64,000 nt of DNA from Stenotrophomonas rhizophila. GTDB lineage: Bacteria > Pseudomonadota > Gammaproteobacteria > Xanthomonadales > Xanthomonadaceae. Location: positions 310,001 to 374,000 of the forward strand of contig NZ_JACWUO010000001.1 in the NCBI RefSeq assembly GCF_020857975.1. The letters are read 5' to 3'. Under the pieces are notes generated by a model. That model was not told where the DNA came from. It did not search any database and was given only the letters and a program-made list of their open reading frames with translations. Of this stretch, positions 43,702 through 54,433 are shown one piece after another; within the stretch, counting starts at the first letter, position 1; each line of letters begins with the position of its first letter. A program made the translations under genes and the position numbers.

Positions 43702-44326
43702 TCCGCGTGTACGCGCAGTCCTGAAACTGGCCCCGGTGATTCCGGTGTTCACCCCGGAGAGCGTGGAAGACGCGGTGCAGGTGGCGCGCGCGCTGTTCAA
43801 CGGCGGCCTGCCGGTGATCGAAGTCACCCTGCGCACGCCGGTGGCGATGGACGCCATCGCCGCCATGGTCGAGGCGGTGCCCGATGCCGTGGTCGGTGCC
43901 GGCACCGTGCTGACCGCCGCGCAGATGGAACAGGTCAAGCAGGCCGGCGGGCGTTTTGCGGTGTCGCCCGGGGTCACCGCGCGGCTGTATGCCGCCGCGC
44001 GCGATACCGACCTGCCGTTCCTGCCCGGCGTGGCGACCTCCTCCGAGCTGATGGCCGGCCTGGAGCACGGCCTGGACACCTTCAAGTTCTTCCCGGCGGT
44101 ACAGGCCGGCGGCACGGCGATGCTGTCGGCGTGGAACGGCCCGTTCGGCGATGTGCGGTTCTGCCCGACCGGCGGCATCAGCGCGCAGACCGCGCGCGAT
44201 TTCCTGCACCTGCCCAACGTGCTGTGCGTGGGCGGCTCGTGGCTGACCACGCGCGCGCTGCTGCAGGCCCGCGACTGGGCCGGCATCGAGCAGCTGGCGC
44301 GCGCTTCGGCGGCTCTGGTCGGCTGA
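43688..44326 (+). CDS. eda: 2-keto-3-deoxy-6-phosphogluconate aldolase
   Basis: Class I aldolase of 212 residues that cleaves KDPG to pyruvate and glyceraldehyde-3-phosphate, the last step of the uronate route. The Schiff-base lysine is Lys133 (TFKFFPA) and the general base Glu45 (IEVTLR), at the same positions as the E. coli enzyme. PTGGIS forms the phosphate loop. The gene overlaps kdgK and is convergent with the sigma-54 activator gene 19 bases away. Confidence 0.95.
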   Translation: MSGADPRVRAVLKLAPVIPVFTPESVEDAVQVARALFNGGLPVIEVTLRTPVAMDAIAAMVEAVPDAVVGAGTVLTAAQMEQVKQAGGRFAVSPGVTARLYAAARDTDLPFLPGVATSSELMAGLEHGLDTFKFFPAVQAGGTAMLSAWNGPFGDVRFCPTGGISAQTARDFLHLPNVLCVGGSWLTTRALLQARDWAGIEQLARASAALVG

Positions 44327-44345
44327 GCCGGCGCGGCCTGCCGCC

Positions 44346-46220
44346 TCAGTGGCGGCGGGCCGTGGCGCCGACGCGGCGATACAGCGTGCTACGGCTGATA
44401 CCCAGCGCGCGCGCGGCCTGGGCGACATTGCCATTGCTGGCGCGCAGCGCCGAGCGCATCGCCGCTTCCTCCATCGCCTCCAGGCCTGCTGCGGTGGACG
44501 GCATGGCCGCGGCGGGCGGGGCCTGCAGATAGGCCGGCAGCATGCCGGGCCGGATCACCTCGCCAGGCTCACTGAGCGCCACCAGCGTGCGCAGGCACGA
44601 ACACAGCTGGCGCACATTGCCCGGCCACCCGTACCCGGCCAATGCCGCCAACGCAGCGGCATCGAGTTGTCGGCCCTGGCCGAGCCGGTCCCACAGGCCC
44701 CGCACCAGCGCCGCACGGTCGGCATGCTCGCGCAACGCCGGCAGGCGCACGCCGTGATCGGCGATGCGGTAGTAAAGGTCGCTGCGGAATTCGCCGGCGG
44801 CCATGGCCTGGTCGAGATCGCGGTGGGTAGCGCAGATCAGGGCGAAATCCAGCTGTACCGGCCTGCCGCCGCCCAACGGTGACAGGGTGCGCTCCTGCAG
44901 CACGCGCAGCAGCCGCGGCTGCAGCGCCAACGGCATGTCGCCGATCTCATCCAGGAACAGCACCCCGCCCTGGGCCTGCCGCAACAGGCCGGTGTTGCCG
45001 CTCTTGCGCGCACCGGTGAAGGCGCCTTCTTCGTAGCCGAACAACTCCGCTTCGATCAGGCCTTCGGGCAGGGCGGCGCAGTTGACCGCGACGAAGGGCT
45101 TGTCGCCACGGGCGCTGCGCCGATGCAGCTCGCGTGCGAAGACCTCCTTGCCGGTGCCCGTCTCGCCCTGCAGCAACACCGGCAACTGCGCGTCCAGCAC
45201 GCGGCAGGCACGCTCGAGCACCTGCTGCTGCGCCGCGTCGAACAGCGGCGTGGCATCGGCCCGCACGAGGGTCGGGCCGCGCGCCGGTGCCACTGCCGGG
45301 GGCCGCACCGCGGAGCGTACCGCGCCACCACCGGCCGCCCCCAGCTGCCCGTATAGCGCGCGCCCCTGGCGGTCGATCAGTGCGCCATCGTCGTGCAGCC
45401 GCGACAGCGGGCCATCGAACAGCGCCTCGTAGGCCGCCCGGCCGAGGTCGCCATGGTCCAGCCCGAACAACGCCAGCCCGGCCCGGTTGGCCGCGACCAG
45501 GCGGCCATTGCGGAAGCCCAGCACGCCCTCGCGCGCGGTACCGAGCAGGCCGGCGTCATGGTGCAGGCGGACCACCTCGCAATCGCCCAGCCCGGCCTCG
45601 AAGTAGCGGTGTTCGATATGCGCCACCGCCTGCCTGGCCAGCACGCGCGCGTGCAGGTGCTGCTGGCGCGCGTCGCCGGAGATGTCGAGCACGCCGACAC
45701 GCTGGCCGTATGGATCGAAGATCGGTGTTGCCGAGCAGGTCAGGATTCCGTGCGGGGCGAAGTAGTGTTCGCCGCCGCGCACCTCCACCGAGCGGCCTTC
45801 GACGATCGCGGTGCCGATCGCATTGGTGCCCACGGTGGTTTCATCCCAGCGCACGCCCGGCATGAGCGCCACGCGCCCGGCCTTGTCGAGGAAGCCCGGG
45901 TTGCCTTCAGCATCGAGGATCCAGCCGGCTTCGTCGGTGAGCAGGACGATGCTGCCGGTGGCGGCGATGTCGGCCGCCAGGCCGTCCAGCTCCGGCCGCG
46001 CCAGCCGCCACAGCGTTTCCTGGCGCTGGCGCAGTTCGCGCAGGCGCGCATCCGGCAGCGGCTCGACCTCCGGTTGCGCGTCCACCGACAACCCGCCGCG
46101 CCGGCAGCGCTGCCAGGACTGCAGGATGGTGTCGGGGACAATGCCAACCGGCGCGGCGCCACGCTCGAAGAACGAGCGGCGCGCGTTGCCGACACGGTGC
46201 TGGAGCGGAAGCTGGGACAC
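44346..46220 (-). CDS. acoR: Sigma-54-dependent activator (AcoR-like) of the alcohol/aldehyde dehydrogenase genes
   Basis: Enhancer-binding activator of 624 residues. A GAF-type sensor (about 60-200) is followed by a PAS-like stretch and an AAA+ domain with Walker A GETGTGKE, the sigma-54 contact loop GAFTGA, Walker B FLDEIGD and the arginine-finger region FRSDLYYRI. The C-terminal Fis-type helix-turn-helix is NVAQAARALGISRSTLYRRV. I prefer the GTG at 46220, which has GGAG 6 bases upstream, over the GTG at 46283. It is transcribed divergently from the aldehyde dehydrogenase gene, which has a sigma-54 promoter. Effector: probably acetoin, ethanol or acetaldehyde, by family knowledge. Confidence 0.9.
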   Translation of the reverse strand: MSQLPLQHRVGNARRSFFERGAAPVGIVPDTILQSWQRCRRGGLSVDAQPEVEPLPDARLRELRQRQETLWRLARPELDGLAADIAATGSIVLLTDEAGWILDAEGNPGFLDKAGRVALMPGVRWDETTVGTNAIGTAIVEGRSVEVRGGEHYFAPHGILTCSATPIFDPYGQRVGVLDISGDARQQHLHARVLARQAVAHIEHRYFEAGLGDCEVVRLHHDAGLLGTAREGVLGFRNGRLVAANRAGLALFGLDHGDLGRAAYEALFDGPLSRLHDDGALIDRQGRALYGQLGAAGGGAVRSAVRPPAVAPARGPTLVRADATPLFDAAQQQVLERACRVLDAQLPVLLQGETGTGKEVFARELHRRSARGDKPFVAVNCAALPEGLIEAELFGYEEGAFTGARKSGNTGLLRQAQGGVLFLDEIGDMPLALQPRLLRVLQERTLSPLGGGRPVQLDFALICATHRDLDQAMAAGEFRSDLYYRIADHGVRLPALREHADRAALVRGLWDRLGQGRQLDAAALAALAGYGWPGNVRQLCSCLRTLVALSEPGEVIRPGMLPAYLQAPPAAAMPSTAAGLEAMEEAAMRSALRASNGNVAQAARALGISRSTLYRRVGATARRH

Positions 46221-46232
46221 CTGATTCTCCAG

Positions 46233-46249
46233 TGTCGCAATCTGCGACA
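46233..46249. promoter_or_regulatory. Putative upstream activator site of the AcoR-like regulator
   Basis: Perfect inverted repeat TGTCGCA and TGCGACA around ATC, 142 bases upstream of the sigma-54 promoter and just ahead of the regulator start codon. The position suits enhancer binding and autoregulation. Confidence 0.6.
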
Positions 46250-46390
46250 GTTGTAGCGGGGCCTGTTCCGATAAACAGCACACCCGGGACCGCCACGCAA
46301 CGACCGGGCGTTGTGCGCCGCATCAGTTTGCGCGAGCGCACCCAATCCCCACGCCGGGCAAGGCCATGCGGCACTGCACCACGGCAAACT

Positions 46391-46405
46391 TGGCATCGTC
46401 CTTGC
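46391..46405 (+). promoter_or_regulatory. Sigma-54 promoter of the aldehyde dehydrogenase operon
   Basis: TGGCATCGTCCTTGC fits the -24/-12 consensus, with GG and GC separated by exactly 10 bases. It lies 50 bases before the coding start. Confidence 0.75.
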
Positions 46406-46454
46406 GGCAGGGAACAGACCTTAGGGGCTCGTCCCGCCATCCGGAGCTGCACAC

Positions 46455-47984
<1,530 letters not shown>

Positions 47985-48066
47985 ACGCCGGGTTTGATCC
48001 CGATCATGGCGCCGTCATGGGGCTGGCGCCACTGTGTCGTCATTGGTATTCCACGGAGATACACGC

Positions 48067-49095
48067 ATGAACAAGACCATGAAGGCCGCGGTCGTCCGCG
48101 AGTTCGGCAAGCCGTTGCGCATCGAGGAGGTGGCGGTGCCGCGCCCCGGGCCGGGCGACATCCTGGTGAAGATCGAAGCCTGTGGCGTCTGCCACACCGA
48201 CCTGCATGCGGTGGACGGTGACTGGCCGGTCAAGCCGAATCCGCCGTTCATCCCCGGCCACGAAGGCGTCGGCCACGTGGTGGCGGTGGGCGCGGGCGTC
48301 AGCCATATCCGCGAAGGCGACCGCGTCGGCATTCCGTGGCTGTATTCGGCGTGCGGCCACTGCGAACACTGCCTGGGCGGCTGGGAAACGCTGTGCGAAA
48401 CCCAGCAGAACACCGGTTACTCGGTGAACGGCGGCTTTGCCGAGTACGCGCTGGCCAATGCCGACTATGTGGGCCTGCTGCCCAAGGGCGTGGGGTTCAT
48501 CGAAATCGCGCCGATCCTGTGCGCCGGCGTCACCGTCTACAAAGGCCTGAAGGTCACCGATACCAAGCCCGGCCAATGGGTGGTGATTTCCGGCATCGGT
48601 GGGCTGGGCCACATGGCGGTGCAGTACGCCAAGGCGATGGGGTTGAACGTGGCGGCGGTGGATATCGACGATGGCAAGCTCGCCCTGGCCGAACGGCTCG
48701 GCGCGACGATCACCGTCAACGCGCGCAACACCGATCCGGCCGCGTTCCTGAAGAAGGAGATCGGCGGTGCGCATGGCGCGTTGGTCACTGCGGTCTCGCC
48801 GAAGGCCTTCGAACAGGCGCTGGGCATGGTCCGCCGCGGCGGTACGGTCTCGCTCAACGGCCTGCCGCCGGGCAACTTCCCGCTGGACATCTTCGGCATG
48901 GTGCTCAACGGCATCACCGTGCGCGGTTCGATCGTCGGCACCCGGCTGGACCTGCAGGAATCGCTGGAGTTCGCCGAACAGGGCAAGGTGGCCGCCACGG
49001 TCACCCGCGATTCGCTGGAGAACATCAACGAGATCTTCGCGCGCATGCAGGCCGGCAAGATCGAAGGCCGGGTGGTGCTGGATATGAGCGCGTAA
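48067..49095 (+). CDS. adhP: Zinc-dependent alcohol dehydrogenase (AdhP type)
   Basis: Medium-chain alcohol dehydrogenase of 342 residues. The catalytic zinc site is CGVCHTDLH with GHEGVG. Structural zinc cysteines are in [15 protein letters not shown]. The Rossmann motif is [17 protein letters not shown]. It oxidises ethanol to acetaldehyde for the upstream aldehyde dehydrogenase. The start at 48067 has GGAGA 7 bases upstream. A strong hairpin terminator follows the gene. Confidence 0.92.
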   Translation: MNKTMKAAVVREFGKPLRIEEVAVPRPGPGDILVKIEACGVCHTDLHAVDGDWPVKPNPPFIPGHEGVGHVVAVGAGVSHIREGDRVGIPWLYSACGHCEHCLGGWETLCETQQNTGYSVNGGFAEYALANADYVGLLPKGVGFIEIAPILCAGVTVYKGLKVTDTKPGQWVVISGIGGLGHMAVQYAKAMGLNVAAVDIDDGKLALAERLGATITVNARNTDPAAFLKKEIGGAHGALVTAVSPKAFEQALGMVRRGGTVSLNGLPPGNFPLDIFGMVLNGITVRGSIVGTRLDLQESLEFAEQGKVAATVTRDSLENINEIFARMQAGKIEGRVVLDMSA

Positions 49096-49104
49096 ACAGA
49101 CGGC

Positions 49105-49136
49105 GCGCTGCCGATGTGCATCGGCAGCGCCTGTTT
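49105..49136 (+). terminator. Rho-independent terminator after adhP
   Basis: Perfect 11-bp stem (arm GCGCTGCCGAT, 49105-49115, partner 49120-49130) with loop GTGC, followed by CTGTTT. Confidence 0.8.
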
Positions 49137-49140
49137 CACG

Positions 49141-49164
49141 GTAGTGTCGGCCGCTGGCCGGCTC
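49141..49164 (+). repeat. SMAG-type GTAG palindromic repeat
   Basis: Starts GTAGTGTCGGCC, with one base differing from the main subfamily. It immediately follows the adhP terminator and ends 16 bases before the next gene. Confidence 0.8.
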
Positions 49165-49180
49165 CCCGGAGATCCCCGGC

Positions 49181-49558
49181 ATGACCGACATCCCGCTCCA
49201 GGTAATGGCCACCCTGCCGGCGCTGCAGCTGATCGAGAAGCTGCAGGCCCGCCATGGCGACCTGCTGTTCCACCAGTCCGGCGGCTGCTGCGACGGTTCC
49301 TCGCCAATGTGTTTCGCGCAGGGCGACTTCATCATTGGCGACCGCGACGTGCGGCTGGGCGAGATCGGCGGCGCGCCGTTCTACATCAGTCCTTCGCAGT
49401 TCCAGTACTGGAAGCACACCCAGCTGATCATCGACCTGGTGCCCGGGCGCGGCGGCATGTTCTCGCTGGAGAACGGCGAGGGCGTGCGCTTCCTGGTGCG
49501 CTCGCGGCTGTTCAGCGAGGCCGAGTTCGCCCAGCTCAAGGATGCCGGCAAGGTCTGA
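49181..49558 (+). CDS. DUF779 protein associated with acetaldehyde dehydrogenase
   Basis: Small soluble protein of 125 residues of the DUF779 family. It has the characteristic HQSGGCCDGSSPMCF cysteine motif and the FYISPSQFQYWKHTQL segment. Genes of this family are commonly found beside AcoD-type aldehyde dehydrogenases, as here, which argues for a shared role (assembly, metal or thiol chemistry); the function is unknown. A terminator and SMAG repeat separate it from adhP, so it may have its own promoter. Confidence 0.85.
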   Translation: MTDIPLQVMATLPALQLIEKLQARHGDLLFHQSGGCCDGSSPMCFAQGDFIIGDRDVRLGEIGGAPFYISPSQFQYWKHTQLIIDLVPGRGGMFSLENGEGVRFLVRSRLFSEAEFAQLKDAGKV

Positions 49559-49606
49559 ACCGCCGCAAGCGTCCATAATGGCACCGTCCCGTTGCCCAGG
49601 ATCGCC

Positions 49607-49993
49607 ATGTCCGCGTTGTCGCTTGTCAAGACCGTCGTGTTGTCCGTGCTGTGCGTGGTGGTGGCGTTGTTCGTGCTCGGCATGGTCAGCGGCGCCGCCG
49701 GATGGATCGCGCCGTGGCTCGGGCTGGGCGGCGACGGCCAGGCAAGGTTGGCCTGGGACCTGGGCTGGACCATCGCCGGCGGCGTGGCCGCCACCGCCTT
49801 TGCCGCCCGCTATGCGCCGGCCTGGCCGTACCTGCACGGCGGCGTGGTGTGGGCGGTGATCGCGGCCGCCTCGGTCTACGCGGCCTGGGACCTGGGCAGC
49901 GACTTCCCGTTCTGGTTCGTGGTGGTGCTGCTGGTATCGCTGCCGTTGCAAGCGGCGGGCATCTGGCTGGGAGCGCGGTACCGGCCAAGCTGA
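49607..49993 (+). CDS. Small integral membrane protein
   Basis: Unrecognised protein of 128 residues with four hydrophobic helices at about 5-30, 52-70, 78-93 and 102-121. The start at 49607 has AGGA 5 bases upstream. Its stop TGA directly abuts the stop of the convergent ligD gene, the two together forming TGATCA. No family is assigned. Confidence 0.65.
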   Translation: MSALSLVKTVVLSVLCVVVALFVLGMVSGAAGWIAPWLGLGGDGQARLAWDLGWTIAGGVAATAFAARYAPAWPYLHGGVVWAVIAAASVYAAWDLGSDFPFWFVVVLLVSLPLQAAGIWLGARYRPS

Positions 49994-52510
49994 TCAGCTG
50001 CCGGGCAGCACCTGCCGCACCTGGTCGATGCCCTCCCATGGATCCTGCTTCAACCGCTGCGCACGCTGCAGTGCCTTGGCCAGCGGGAATGCGTCGGCGG
50101 CGCGGATCCGCGCCAGCTCTTCCCAGCGCAGCGGTACCGCCACGCCGGCACCGGGCCGCGCACGCAGCGACCACGAGCACACGCTGGTGGCGCCACGCGC
50201 GTTGCGCAGCCAGTCGATGAAGATCACCCCGTTGCGTTTGGCCTTGCTCATCGTGGCCACGTAGCGCTGCGGCGCCTGTTCGGCCATCGCCTGGGCGAAG
50301 GCTTCGCAGAAGTCCTTGGCCTGCGCCCAGTCGGCCTTGGGCTGCAACGGCACCACCACGTGGATGCCCTTGCCGCCGGACAGCCGCACGAAGCTGCGCA
50401 ATCCGGTTTCCAGCAGCCGGTCGCGCACATCGCGCGCGGCCGTCTTGACCTGCGCCCAGCTGACGCCCGGCCCAGGATCCAGATCGAACACCAGCCGGTC
50501 CGGATGCTCGGGGTCGGCTACCGTGGCGCCCCACGGATGCAGCTCCAGGGCGTTCATCTGCACCAGCTGTAGCAGGCCTTCGGCGTCGTCGATATACAGG
50601 TAGTCCTCGCGCCCGCTCTTCTGCTCCAGCGGTATCGCCTTCACCGCATCGCCCAGACCGTTGCCGTGGTGCTTCTGGAAGAAGCAGGGCTTGTCCACGC
50701 CGTCGGGGCAGCGCAGCAGCGACAACGGCCGGCGCGCCACTTCGGGCAGGATCCAACGCGCCATCTGCCGGTAGTAGTCGGCCACATCGCCCTTGGTGAG
50801 CTTGGCCTTGGCGAACACCACCCGCTCGGGATGGCTGATGGCCACAGCCTTGTCTTCCTGCGCAGCAGCCGCCTTGTTCCGGCCGCCCGGCTTGGCCGGC
50901 GCGGCCACGGCGGCCGCGCCCAGATCCCCCGGCTGCTTGTCCACGCGCAGGCGCTTGAAGCTGGCCTGGCGTAGCAGGCCTTCTTTCGCCCAGCCGCGGA
51001 AGGCAACCTCGGCCACCAGCACTGGCTTTACCCAGTGCACGCTGCGCGCGTTGAACGGCACGTGCGACGGCAGCGCAACGACGGCATCCTTCACCATCAA
51101 CGGGGCGAGCTGCCTGCTCAGCGCGTCCAACGCGGCGTCATCGAATCCGGTGCCGACGCGGCCGACATAGCGCAACCCGCCCTTGTCCGGCGTGGCCATC
51201 AGCAGCGAGCCGAAGCCGCTGCGCGATCCCTTGGGATCGGTATGGCCGACGATCAGGAACTCATCGGTGTTCTCGTGCTTGACCTTGACCCAGTCGCGGG
51301 AGCGTGCATTGACGTAGGCGGCGTCCACGCGTTTGCTGATGATGCCTTCAAAGCCCGCCCCACCACTGGCGGCGAACACCTCCGGGCCGTGGTCGCGTAC
51401 GTGGTCGCTGTAGGCCAGGGTACCCACCGTGCTGCCCAGCAACTCCTTGAGCAATGCCTTGCGTTCCAGCAGCGGGGCACGGCTGATGTCCACCCCGGCG
51501 ATGCCCGGCATGTCGAATACCACATAGCGCAGCGGTTGTTTGGCGGTGCCGTCGATCACCTTCTGCAACGCGGTGAAATCGCTGTGGCCCTGCGCGTCCA
51601 GCACCACCAGCTCGCCGTCCAGGCGCAGGTCGCGCACCGGCAGCCGCTGGATGGCCTGGACAACTTCGGGAAAGTCCGCCGTCCAGTTCAAGCCACCGCG
51701 CGAGCGCAGCCCAACCTGGCCATCGGTGACGTCGGCCAGCAGGCGGTAGCCGTCCCATTTGATCTCGTGCAGCCATCGGTCGCCGTCGGGCGCGGTGGCC
51801 CGGTGGTCGGTCAGTTGCGGCTTGAAGGCCGGGGGGTAGGGCCGGTCCCGTGCATCCTGCAGTGCCAGCGCGCGTTTGCGCCAGCGCGCGTCGGCCTTGC
51901 GCGCGGCCGCCGCCTTGGGGGCCGTCGCCTTCTTGCCGGTGCCGGTACGGACGGCCGCGGTAGTGCCACGCTTGCCTGCCTTGGGCTTGGTGGACGCTGC
52001 ATCGAGCAGGTCGTCGGCCTCGGCATCGCGCGCGTCCTCGTCATCGCGCTTGATCAGCAGCCACTGGCGCTGTTTGCCCTTCATCGCGGTGCGCACCAGC
52101 TTCCAGCCTCCCTTGAGCCGTTCGCCGTGCAGGACCAGGTCGAGCTTGCCGGCAGCGATCGCTTCCAGCGGATCGCCGTCGCAGGCCCAGGTGCCGTGGT
52201 CGTAGACATCGACGTGGCCGGCGCCGTAGTGCCCCTCGGGAATGTCGCCGGCGAAGGTCGCATAGGACAGCGGATGGTCTTCCACCTCCACCGCCAGGCG
52301 TTTCTCGCCGACGCGCAGCGACGGCCCCTTCGGCACGGCCCAGCTCTTGAGCACGCCATCGGCTTCCAGGCGGAAATCGTAATGGCGCGAACTGGCATGG
52401 TGCAGCTGCACCACGAAGATCGGGCGGCGCGCCGGTGCGCCAGCACGCTCGGCGTCGGGTTCGGGGGTGCCGTCGAAACGGCGTTTGCGGCGGTATTCCT
52501 GCAGCGACAT
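49994..52510 (-). CDS. ligD: Multifunctional ATP-dependent DNA ligase D for non-homologous end joining
   Basis: End-joining enzyme of 838 residues with three domains in the order phosphoesterase-ligase-polymerase. The N-terminal 3'-phosphoesterase (about 25-160) has QLHHASSRHYDFRLE. A Lys/Ala/Thr-rich linker follows. The ligase domain (about 225-535) has the adenylated lysine in EIKWDGYR, plus ELVVLD and GFEGIISKR. The C-terminal primase-polymerase (about 560-835) has FDLDPGPG and SGGKGIHV. This is the full-length form seen in Pseudomonas-type LigD. It lies 6 bases after ku on the same strand, so the two are co-transcribed. Confidence 0.96.
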   Translation of the reverse strand: MSLQEYRRKRRFDGTPEPDAERAGAPARRPIFVVQLHHASSRHYDFRLEADGVLKSWAVPKGPSLRVGEKRLAVEVEDHPLSYATFAGDIPEGHYGAGHVDVYDHGTWACDGDPLEAIAAGKLDLVLHGERLKGGWKLVRTAMKGKQRQWLLIKRDDEDARDAEADDLLDAASTKPKAGKRGTTAAVRTGTGKKATAPKAAAARKADARWRKRALALQDARDRPYPPAFKPQLTDHRATAPDGDRWLHEIKWDGYRLLADVTDGQVGLRSRGGLNWTADFPEVVQAIQRLPVRDLRLDGELVVLDAQGHSDFTALQKVIDGTAKQPLRYVVFDMPGIAGVDISRAPLLERKALLKELLGSTVGTLAYSDHVRDHGPEVFAASGGAGFEGIISKRVDAAYVNARSRDWVKVKHENTDEFLIVGHTDPKGSRSGFGSLLMATPDKGGLRYVGRVGTGFDDAALDALSRQLAPLMVKDAVVALPSHVPFNARSVHWVKPVLVAEVAFRGWAKEGLLRQASFKRLRVDKQPGDLGAAAVAAPAKPGGRNKAAAAQEDKAVAISHPERVVFAKAKLTKGDVADYYRQMARWILPEVARRPLSLLRCPDGVDKPCFFQKHHGNGLGDAVKAIPLEQKSGREDYLYIDDAEGLLQLVQMNALELHPWGATVADPEHPDRLVFDLDPGPGVSWAQVKTAARDVRDRLLETGLRSFVRLSGGKGIHVVVPLQPKADWAQAKDFCEAFAQAMAEQAPQRYVATMSKAKRNGVIFIDWLRNARGATSVCSWSLRARPGAGVAVPLRWEELARIRAADAFPLAKALQRAQRLKQDPWEGIDQVRQVLPGS

Positions 52511-52516
52511 CGGCGC

Positions 52517-53434
52517 CTACCCCGCCTTGCGCGTGGCGGCGGCACGCTTGGTGGTCTTCTTGGCCGCCTTCTTGCCGGCCTTCTTTGCCGCAGCCGGCCT
52601 GGCCTTGCGGTCGGCGTTTTTCCCGGCCGGCGTACGCTTCTTGGCATCCAGGCTCTTCTGCAGCAGGGACATGAAATCGACCACGTTGGTGGCGTCGTTC
52701 TCGCGTGGCGCAGGTTCCTCGTCCACCTTGGTGGTGCCGCCCTTGGCCTTGATCCGCTTCTTCAGCAGGGCCTGCAGGCGTTCGCGGAACTCGTCGTGAT
52801 AATCCTCCGGCGTCCACGTGCCGGACATCGAGTCGATCAGCTGTTCGGCCATCGCCGTTTCCTTGCTGCTGATGCGGTACTGCGCCAGCGTGCCGGTGGG
52901 CAGCTTGTAGTCTTCCGGGTCCACCAGTTCCTGCGGGTAGCGCAGGATCATCAGCACCAGGGCATCGCCGTGGGGCATCACCGCGCACAGGTATTCGCGC
53001 GTGCGCACCACCACCCGCGCGATGCCGACCTTGCCGGTCTTGCGCAACGTCTCGCGCAGCAGGACGTAGCCCTTCTCGGCCTTCTTGGCCGGTACCAGCA
53101 GATAGGGTTTTTCGTAGTAGCGCGGATCGATGCTGGCCGCATCGACGAAGGTCTCCACCTCGACCGCTTCATGGCTTTCCGGCGCGGCCGAGCGGATGTC
53201 GTCTTCTTCCAGCACGACATAGCTGCCCTTGTCGTACTCGTAGGCCTTGACGATCTCCTTCCAGGGCACTTCCTCGCCGGTATCGGCGTTGACCCGTTCG
53301 AAGCGGATCGGCTTGCGGTCGCGCGAATCGAGCATGCGGAACTGCAGGTCCACCTTGCGTTCGCCGGACATCAGCGAGACCGGGACATTGAGCAGTCCGA
53401 ATGACAGGGTACCGGTCCAGATCGGTCGGGCCAT
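52517..53434 (-). CDS. ku: Ku homologue for non-homologous end joining
   Basis: DNA-end-binding homodimer of 305 residues that recruits LigD. It has the bacterial Ku core beginning MARPIWTGTLSFGLLNVPVSLM and residues such as EEVPWKEIVKAYEYDKG and the YAVL-type ELVDPEDYKLP segment. The Lys/Ala-rich tail (about 268-305, KKAGKKAAKKTTKRAAATRKA) is an extended basic extension as found in proteins that bind DNA non-specifically. It is the first gene of the ku-ligD operon, with GGAG 10 bases before the start. Confidence 0.96.
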   Translation of the reverse strand: MARPIWTGTLSFGLLNVPVSLMSGERKVDLQFRMLDSRDRKPIRFERVNADTGEEVPWKEIVKAYEYDKGSYVVLEEDDIRSAAPESHEAVEVETFVDAASIDPRYYEKPYLLVPAKKAEKGYVLLRETLRKTGKVGIARVVVRTREYLCAVMPHGDALVLMILRYPQELVDPEDYKLPTGTLAQYRISSKETAMAEQLIDSMSGTWTPEDYHDEFRERLQALLKKRIKAKGGTTKVDEEPAPRENDATNVVDFMSLLQKSLDAKKRTPAGKNADRKARPAAAKKAGKKAAKKTTKRAAATRKAG

Positions 53435-53525
53435 GGTCGGGCCACTCCAACGCAGAAGGGAGGGCAGCTGTACCGCGGAGTACGTGAAACAGCCGTGTCC
53501 AGCCTGTGCAGACGCTCTTTACACG

Positions 53526-53921
53526 CTACTGCAGCAGCCCGTGCACGGCTGCGGCCGGCATGTGGTCCAGCGCCAGCCAGGCGTCCTCGACGACGCTGCG
53601 CGCCTGCGGCCAGCCCAGCCGTGACTGCCCGCGCATCTGCTCCCAGTGTTCGGCCAACTCGCCATCGGTGTCATCGTTGCCGCGCGGCCAGTCCGCGTAG
53701 TGGGTGGTCAGCGCGAACGCATAGGCCGGGTACAGATCGCGCCAGCTATGCCGGCTGTGGCTGCGGCGTTGCTCATAGTCGCTGCGCATGTACTGCAGGT
53801 AGTCCTGTGCCACCGCCTGCGGTTCGGCGGCGCGGTCGCGCCGGGCGCTGCGGCCGCTGCGTTCGGGCTGCAGGTAGGCGTTGAACAGCGCCGGTACGGC
53901 GCGGCGGTCCAGGCGGGGCAT
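53526..53921 (-). CDS. Conserved hypothetical protein
   Basis: Soluble 131-residue protein of unknown function, rich in Arg, Trp and Tyr (SRHSWRDLYPAYAFALTTHYADW) and without signal or membrane segment. The start at 53921 is supported by GGAG 7 bases upstream. It lies 91 bases upstream of ku on the same strand; a DNA-repair link is only positional. Confidence 0.55.
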   Translation of the reverse strand: MPRLDRRAVPALFNAYLQPERSGRSARRDRAAEPQAVAQDYLQYMRSDYEQRRSHSRHSWRDLYPAYAFALTTHYADWPRGNDDTDGELAEHWEQMRGQSRLGWPQARSVVEDAWLALDHMPAAAVHGLLQ

Positions 53922-53928
53922 GGCATGA

Positions 53929-54384
<456 letters not shown>

Positions 54385-54433
54385 GCGGCCCTTCGCCAAC
54401 AACCCGCCGGTCAGCGTTGCACCGGCCTGCCGC

